The position numbers were made by a program, and so were the translations under genes. A stretch of DNA of 51,003 nucleotides from Candidatus Melainabacteria bacterium (lineage in GTDB: Bacteria; Cyanobacteriota; Vampirovibrionia; 2-02-FULL-35-15): positions 1-51,003 of the forward strand of contig JACPSL010000003.1 in NCBI GenBank assembly GCA_016193285.1. The letters run 5' to 3'. Below the pieces are notes generated by a model. It was not told where the DNA came from, searched no databases, and saw only the letters and a list, made by a program, of their open reading frames with translations. Of this stretch, positions 35,301-44,300 are shown piece after piece. Position 1 is the first letter of the stretch. Every line of letters begins with the position of its first letter.

Positions 35301-38300
35301 TTGAAGCAAGTGATCCTGACAAAGATAAATTAAGTTTTCTAATTAGCTGGTTACCTCCTGATTTATCTATAGACAATGAGAATGCAAAAATTACAGGCAT
35401 ACCAAACATGATTACAGATATAAATATCATGTCAATAAATGATTTTGAAATTCAAGTTCAAGCAGATGACGGAAGACTAAAATCAAAATTAATTGTTTTT
35501 AATCTTAGAATTAAAGACAGCAATAATAGACCTGTACTTGAAAACCCAGGAAATATTTTAGTCCAGGGGAATCCAAAAACTATTCAGCTCATGGCAGGAG
35601 ACAAGGATAATGATACTCTTACTTACCACATAAGTACTACAAATCCTTTAGTGGAGTATGTTACATGGGATGCTCAAAATCCAATCTCTGGAATCGTATT
35701 TAATGGACAACAAGGTACTATTTCTATTACTCCTTCTGAAGTAGATTACTTTGCTTATGGACAAAATGGAGAAGAAGCAATTTTTGAATTCATGGCTAAT
35801 GCAACTGACGGGCATCCTGGTGATTTTAGTACAAGTAATGAAGTAACATTTACTATAACAATTAGAAAACAAGAATATAAATTAACTGATACAGATATTA
35901 ATAATAATCGTTCTGAATTTGTTTATTGTAAGGCTGGAGAAAAAATTACTAGCTATACTTCAGTTTATGGAAAAAATTGTTTTAACTGCAATAACGGCAA
36001 TGGAATAAATTGTGGAATGTGTACTATTGGTGCAGATTCTTGTAAAGTAGATTATGAAAATTGTGGTGATTGTGCTGATTTTTGCGATCATGAAAACATT
36101 TTAACCATACAATGTGTACCAGCTATGGTACAAAGTAACTATAACCCTAATTATTCAATTGCTTATGTTTCAGCACTCAGCACTCAGCACTCAGCACTCA
36201 GCGATCAGACCTTGAAACCTTGCAACCTTGCAACCTCAACAATCGACGGCAGCTACTTCAATGACTTAAATCTCGATTTCACAATTCATGATTTATTCTT
36301 AGTACAAGCTGAAGTCTGTGGAGACAGTGTAGTTGAAGGTGCCGAAGTTTGTGATGATGGAAACACAGACGATGGTGACGGCTGTTCTGCTAATTGTTTA
36401 TCTAATGAAACTTGTCCAAATGGAATTACAGATACAATGGCTGCTACACCTGAACAATGTGACGACGGAAATGCTGATGACACTGATGCTTGTACAAATG
36501 TCTGTATGAACGCTGCTTGTGGTGATACTTATGTCTATGCTGCAGGTGGTGAACAATGCGATGATGGAAATGCTGATGACACTGATGCTTGTACAAACTC
36601 TTGTATGAATGCTGCTTGTGGAGACAGTATAGTCAGAGCAGGTGTAGAACAATGTGATGATGGAAATGTTGACAATACTGATGCTTGTACAAACTCTTGT
36701 ATGGATGCTGCTTGTGGCGATAGCTACACCTATGCTGCTGGTGGTGAAGAATGTGATGATGGTAATGGCACCAATACTGATGCTTGTACAAATACTTGTA
36801 TGAATGCTGCTTGTGGAGACAGTATAGTCAGAGCAGGTGTAGAACAATGTGATGATGGAAATGCCGATGATACTGATGCTTGTACAAATACTTGTATGAA
36901 TGCTGCTTGTGGAGACAGTATAGTCAGAGCAGGTGTAGAACAATGTGATGATGGAAATGTTGACAACACAGATGCTTGTACTACATCATGCATGGATGCT
37001 GCTTGTGGTGATACTTATGTCTATGCTGCTGGTGGTGAACAATGTGATGATGGTAATGTTACTAATACTGATGCCTGTATAAATGTCTGTATGAATGCTG
37101 CTTGTGGTGATACTTATATCTATGCTGCAGGTGGTGAACAATGTGACGATGGAAATGTTACAAACGGAGATGGGTGTTCTTCTACATGTACTATAGAAAC
37201 CACAACAGGTGGTGGAGAAATAATACAAGGATGTGCATACACTCAATGTGGAGTAAATTGTTGTGTAAACGGTTGCTGTGAGACAAATTCAAATATTTGC
37301 GCAGACAGTGCTGACTGTATACCAGCTACAACAAGCACTACATCTTCGACAACTACTGGAGGAACTCCACCTGAAGAAAAATTACTCCTTGAGTTTAAAG
37401 CCTGGAACATTGATGGAGCAGGTAGTTTTGCAAATAAAGATAGTACAGATATTATTTGGACAGATCTATCAGGAAATAATAATAATGGTATATTAAATAA
37501 TTTTCCAATTCCATCAAGTTTATTTAGCGGCTGGAGCGGTGCAAACACAAGTACTAATCCATCAGCACTAAGATTTGATGGTAAAAATGATTTTCTCAGT
37601 GTAAGTTCCATTACATTATTTGAAAAAACAGACAAGTTTTCTATTTCAGTTTGGATAAAATCAACTAAACTAGAAGAAAAATCAACAATTGTTGGAAAAG
37701 TAAATAATTTTGCAAGAGGTTATAACTTATACCTAACAGCTGATGGAACATTAAGTGCATCTCTTTCTAGTAGCTATGCAGATGGACTTCGAGTAGCAAC
37801 AAAAGGACAAAGGGTACAAGAAAATAAATGGTATTATTTAACACTTACATACAACGGCTCTGAGACTAGTAATGGACTAAAACTATATATTAATGGTGAT
37901 GAACAAGAACTGAATATAACTCAAGATGCATTATACGATTCAATAGTAAATGATACACCTTTAACAATAGGTGGTTTAGGAACTAGTGATTTCTTTACTG
38001 GTTTTATAAGTGCTGTAAGAATATATAATTATGTTCGCACACAATCTCAAATAAAAAATGTTTACTTACTTGAAGCATCAAAGTTTCCTACTGGAACACA
38101 AGCTACAAGCAGTTCTTCTTCAGGTACTTTAGGAAGCAGCTCATCTTCATCTGGAATTACTACAAGTCCTAGTGTTTGCTTTTTCCCAAGTGGCCCAGAA
38201 TATGACTATAATCCTTATCCAGAATATCCAGAAGCCGAGCTAATTAATCCTTGTAGAGATTGTTTAAAATTATATGAAGAAACAAATAAATCAAATTGCA

Positions 38301-41300
38301 TCAAATGTAATTATTGTGAAGCTGCATGCATGATGCAAGACTGTAATGCTTGTTGTCCACCAGTAAATATACCTGAAAATGAAAGACTGCTTTTAAATTT
38401 AGATCCTACAAATATTGATGGAAATAATTTAAATACAGCACAAGCAGCACAACAAAAATATAAGTGGTGGATTAATTTAGCTAAATACACTGATAGTTTA
38501 GCAAGTGAAGAAGATGATTTTAATAAGGGGATTATTACAAAACTATTTAACTTTAACTACAGCTTTAGTAGTAACTGGACACAAGAAAATCCTCAAAATC
38601 CAAACTGTATAAAATTTGACGGGGTAGATGATTTTATTTTAATAAGCGGTTCTGCTTTTCAAGGCATTGAAGATACAAACGCTTTTACTTTAGAGACATT
38701 AATAAGCGTTGATAGTAGTAGAGTTAATTATGATCTGATTTTCCGATTAAAGGATAAAGGAGATGGTATAGTCACTGAAGTTGGAATTGACGAAAGTGGA
38801 AATCTTATACTTGAAAATACACATATTGTTACTCCACTTAAACCTAAAAAATGGTACCACATAGTTTATTTAAAACGAGAAAGTAACAAAGCTGAATTAT
38901 ATTTAAATGGGAACCAAATCTGGACACAGACTCTTCCATCTATTATTAAAGATCCATCTGAAGCATCAATAGGAACTCGTGACAATAGAAGATCTGCTAG
39001 TGATGCATTTAGAGGAAAAGTATCATTTTTAAAATTTTCTAAAACAGCTTATACAAGTGAAACAGTAAAGAAAAATTATGAAAGCTATAAAAAATATACT
39101 GAGATATCTGAAAGTAGTTTAGCAAGTACTACAGGCAGCAGTGTAGAATGTGGACTTATACTAACTGGATGGGCACCAGGATTAAATAGGTTAGATATTT
39201 CAAATCCTTCCTTTGGCAAACCATATTGTAATTATGATAATAATGGATTTCTAGCATCAAACAAGGCATTTTGTTCAAGCGGATTTAGTACAACTTGTAG
39301 GAATTCTTCAGATGTTCCAGCTTGTGGTAATCATGGTCCTGAGTGTTGTCCTAGCGAAGCTCCTAACTGTTCACTATCTGAGAATATTCTTTGTACACTA
39401 CCTAAACCTAATATTATTTCAATATCAACTACAGTTGCAATCCTTAATGAAACTACAACTCCATATGGAGATGGAGCAGTAATATTAACTGACAACAACC
39501 TTGATATACCAGTAACTAATGATCAAGGAAATTACTTTACCTTACTTAGTCTTGATCATAGAGCAACACTTTTAAATGAGATAAAAGGAACTGTAGTTGG
39601 AGCACAAGGAAAAAGTGATATTGCTGATGGTAACTATCATACTATTTACGGAGTAATAGATGGAACTAATTACAAAATTTATGTAGATGGAGTACTAGAA
39701 GGAGTTAATAATTATCCTTCTACTGCTAGTAACTTTCAAAATACATCCCTAAACTATACTCCTGGTCCACTTACAATTGCAGAAAAGAAATTATGGAATC
39801 ATAATTCAAATATTTCAATACACCAGCTTAAGATTTTAAACAGAGTACTTACAGATGAAGAAATTAAAAATGATGCTAAGTTACCATCTGAAGTACAAGA
39901 ATCATTTTTACCTTCTACAAAAGCTTTTTGGTATTTCCCGCAGGTAACAAAGATAGACAGTTGGACAGGTGGTAAGTATATTGAAGGTTATAAGTATTTA
40001 AATGACTTATATGGTTTAGTTCCAGAAGAAAGCTTTAAGATTTTATCCTATGTAGATGTAAGCTATGATTGCCAACTAATGTCTAAAGTTTATAAAAACA
40101 GTCTTGCGCTCTTATTAGATGCTTCAAACGTAGATGGAAAACAATTAACTGCTAAAGCTGCAAGCACTAATATGACCTCAGTATGGAATGATATTTCAAC
40201 TGTTAAAGCTACAAATAGTTTAGCTTTAAATAATTTTAAATGGGATACAAAAAGCAATTGGATGGGAGATGGAATTACAAATCCTTATGCACTAGGCTTT
40301 AATGGAACTGATACATATTTAGAAAAAAGAGACCCTGTTAAATTAACTACAAATACAGGAACAATTGAAGCCTGGGTAAAAGTAAATAATTTCATGGGAA
40401 ATAACCAACCTCAAACTTATATTTTATCCATATCAGAAGATGGCACAGATAATCACATAGGAATTTATGCAGGTTATCCAGTTGGAAATAAATTTGGTAT
40501 TCAAATACAAAACAAAGATGGCATACAACTTCAATCGTCTACACTGACAGACTTTGAAACAGGTACCTGGTATCACATAGCTTATGTAGTAGATAAAAAT
40601 CAAATCAAATGTGATATCTCCGGAAGAAATTGTATTCTCATTGCAGTACAAAACTTGTACATAAATGGTGTATTACAAACATTAAAAGAAGTCTCACCAG
40701 ATAAAGTCAGCAACGTGTCTAGAGCAACAAAAGAAGATACAGCTTACTTGAATTTATTAAAAGGAAACATTTTAAGAATAGGAAACAGAAAGACACCTGG
40801 TGGAAATAAATATCACTTCGCTGGTGAAATTGCAAAAGTAAGAATTTACACAGTTCCACTAAGTGAAGAACAAATTAAAGACAATTACACAGCTGAACTA
40901 AATACGTTCTCAGGAACTTCTACATCACAAGCTTCAAGTGGTGCACCAGAAATATCTTTTGCACAAGACAAAATCCCGCCAGGTGCAAAACTTCTCATAC
41001 CACCAAAAGGCGGGATAAAACCAGGAGAAACATTTAGCACTTATGTTATTGATGAAGGGAATGGATTACCAGAAGGTAGCAATCTTACCAATAGCATTTC
41101 AAGTGTCTCTTGCAATATTGGTGGTCAGTCTGCTGATCTTGTTTCTATGAATGATTTAACAGTGCCTGCAACTGGAATAACATTTGATTCAAATAAACCA
41201 CAAAAAATAGAAACATCACTTAAATCAGAAGAGCTTACAGAATGGACTATTGAAGCTATTATTAAACTTACTAATCCAGGAACCATAAGTGGCAATACAC

Positions 41301-44300
41301 TTGAAGGAACAATATTAGTTACACCAAAAAATATCTTTAGAGTACACACCGATGGCTATGGAAAAAATACATTGGAAGTAATTAAAGATGTTAATAGTGA
41401 ATTCAATAATATATATAATGTAGCATGCTCCACAGGCAATTCAATCTGTATAAGTGGGCAAACTAATTTAGTTCCTAACCAATGGTATCATCTAGCAGCT
41501 ACAAGCAATAACTCCACCACAAAACTATATATAAATGGTGAACTTGATTCATCTGGTATCAAAATTCCATTTGATTTTTCAAAAGCATCTATTGGAGGAA
41601 CAGAACCTGAAAGAGATGGCAGGGGAAATTTCTTTTTTAGTACTTTCCCTGGACAAATTGCACAAATAAGAATTTATAACAGATCACTTTCATTAGATGA
41701 AATAAAAAGAAATAACAGATATAGATTAGAACCATTGAATATACAGGGACTAACTGGCTGGTGGAAATTTGCTGAACTAGCAGGACTAGCTGCAAAAGGT
41801 TATAAATGGAATTCAAAAGTAGGACTTGCTGTGGATCCAACTTTAAATGGCAACTTAATAGGTTATTCAAATCAAGACTGTAGAATAATTGAAACACCAA
41901 ATTTAGTTCCATCAATTGATCTGGGTTGTCAAACGTGCCTTAATCAATTTAGTAATAATCCAAATGCTACAAAATGTGACATTTGTAGACAATGCAAGTT
42001 ATTGTGCAGCATAGATACTTGTGATTTCTGCTGCGGAAGACCTTTTGCAGAATCTAATTTTACTTACCCTAACAGAGGAAAAGAATATTCTTATAACATT
42101 AGAGAGTATATTTACAAAGCACCTTACTTAGGTAAAACAGATCAGTCGTTAGAAGTAAATTGTACTTTAAAAGATACAAAGTTAAATGAGATATTTAATG
42201 AACTACAAGGAGAAATTTTAGTTTTAGGCAGCCAAGGTATTGCATCTTCCAGTTCAGGTGGTAAAAAATTACTTTCATCATCTAGCAGCGGAGCTACATC
42301 TATAAAAACCGGTACTCCTTGTTGCTCTTGTAAGAATGGAGTACTAAGATGCCAAGAAGGAAAAACTATTACATGTATAAATGATGGAAACATAGATTGC
42401 GACAGGGATACACTTATATGTTGTAATGGACCAAAATGTATACAAGGAAATAATTTATTTAAATGTGTCCAGGTAAGTGATTTAGAAAAAGAAGATGATA
42501 CAAGTGTTAAGCCAACAAAACCTAAACCAATTACTTCAAGTAGTGGTGGTAAGATATCAAGCTCAAGTAGTAGCGGTGATCTGTTTGGTACCTTATTCCA
42601 AAACCCACAAGACACAAATCCACAACAAGTAGAAAATGAAGAAGGAGAAATCTTAGTAAGCAGTGGTTTCATACTTACTAAAGAAACTGAAGATAATCTT
42701 ATAACCAAGAGCGGTGGAATTAAAGGTGAATCAAAATTCTTTAAGAAAGTAGCTTGCAATGAATCACAAGGAGACTTTGTAGTAAAAGGATTTGATTTCT
42801 TTAGCAGTTCACCAATAAATTACAAATACAGAGACAGTAAACTTTCAATCTACAAAATAACTCAAACAGGTGAAATATTTGAACTTAAGTTAATAACTGA
42901 AGTTGATACTTCTATAGACTTTAAAGATGAATGTACAAAGCCAATTACAGCAGCAGTAGCTGGTCCAGTTGTGTTTAATAAGCTTACTCAAGAATTAGTA
43001 GTTGCTGGTTCAAACACTGAAAACGTAGGAAAGGTTTATAAAGTTAAATTTAATGAAGACACTTCAGATGATTCTATTGCAGATTTAAGTTTAGTAGAAA
43101 AAGGCAAGCTAAATATTTCAAGTGTTTATGACGGCTATATAACTGACTCTGTTATAACTTCAAGCTATGGAAAAAGTCACTATCTTATTTTTGCAAAAGT
43201 AAATGAAAAAAATTATAATCACAATTTACTTTTCTTCCCAATAATTGAAGACCCTAATATTATGCTTATGGCTACTGACGATACTAAAGGTAAATCTACT
43301 GGCAAGGGTTCTGTTGAATCTAATCTAGATGTAAATCCATTATTAAATAACGGTCAAACAATGTTAATTTTAAGTCTCGGCGGAGGTTTATTTGGCTCTG
43401 CAATGTTTGATGGTCAGCCTGGAGATACTCAATCACAAGAAGAAGTAAAAAGTGACAAAGGAGAATCAGATAAATCAAAAGAAGAAAAATCAAAAGATAA
43501 ACAAGAATCTACTTCATCAAGCAGTGGAGAATATGCAAGCAGTTCAAGTGGGGGTAGTTCATCTGGAAGTATAAGTTCAAGTTCAAGCTCATCAAGTTCT
43601 GGTGGATTTAAAGAAGAATGTAAAGAATCTAAAGATTGTGAAAAAGTGCTTGGTGTTTCAGATCCTAGAAAAATCTTTTGCATTGATATAAATGGCTTAG
43701 GAAGATGCATTTATAACCCTCAAGAAAAAATAAGCAAATTTGGAGAAGTTAAATACAGTCCATGCACTAGCACTGAAATTAGAATTCCTGGAAGGAAAAA
43801 AGATAAAGGAAAAGAAGAAAATTTCTGTGTTAAAACAAAAGCGTTTCTAGAACCAAACATTATAAATCCAACTATACCTGATAACTTAAAATTAAATTCT
43901 CCTACTCCAATAAATCCTTCACAAGATCAACAAATGTTACCACCACTTAGCTTTTTTTTTGGGAGCCAGAAAGAGATAAGCCTAGATGGTAACCACTTTG
44001 GTTCTACTTTAAAATTTAGCAAAAACGATCTCATTACAGTTCAAGGCAAAAAAGAAGATACTTGCAAAAATTATGTAGACTGCAAATATGAAGAAGGTTT
44101 TTTTTGTACCCAGAGCTCAGGAAACTTAGAAAAAGGGAAATGTGAATTTATTTGTGAAGGCGGAAAAGTAGCATCAGGAATAGATTTGACAACTGGTGCT
44201 TCATTGCCCTGTACAAGCGGATTAATTGAATCTGAGTATGTTGATTTATCAGGAAGAAATATTTGTTGTAAAACAAAAATCACACGTAGGGACGAGGTAA

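Noticed and set aside
36398-37246. Minus-strand open frames across the DUF4215 block
   Set aside because: They mirror the coding repeats of the giant gene, have no start signals and show the same period as the sense repeats.
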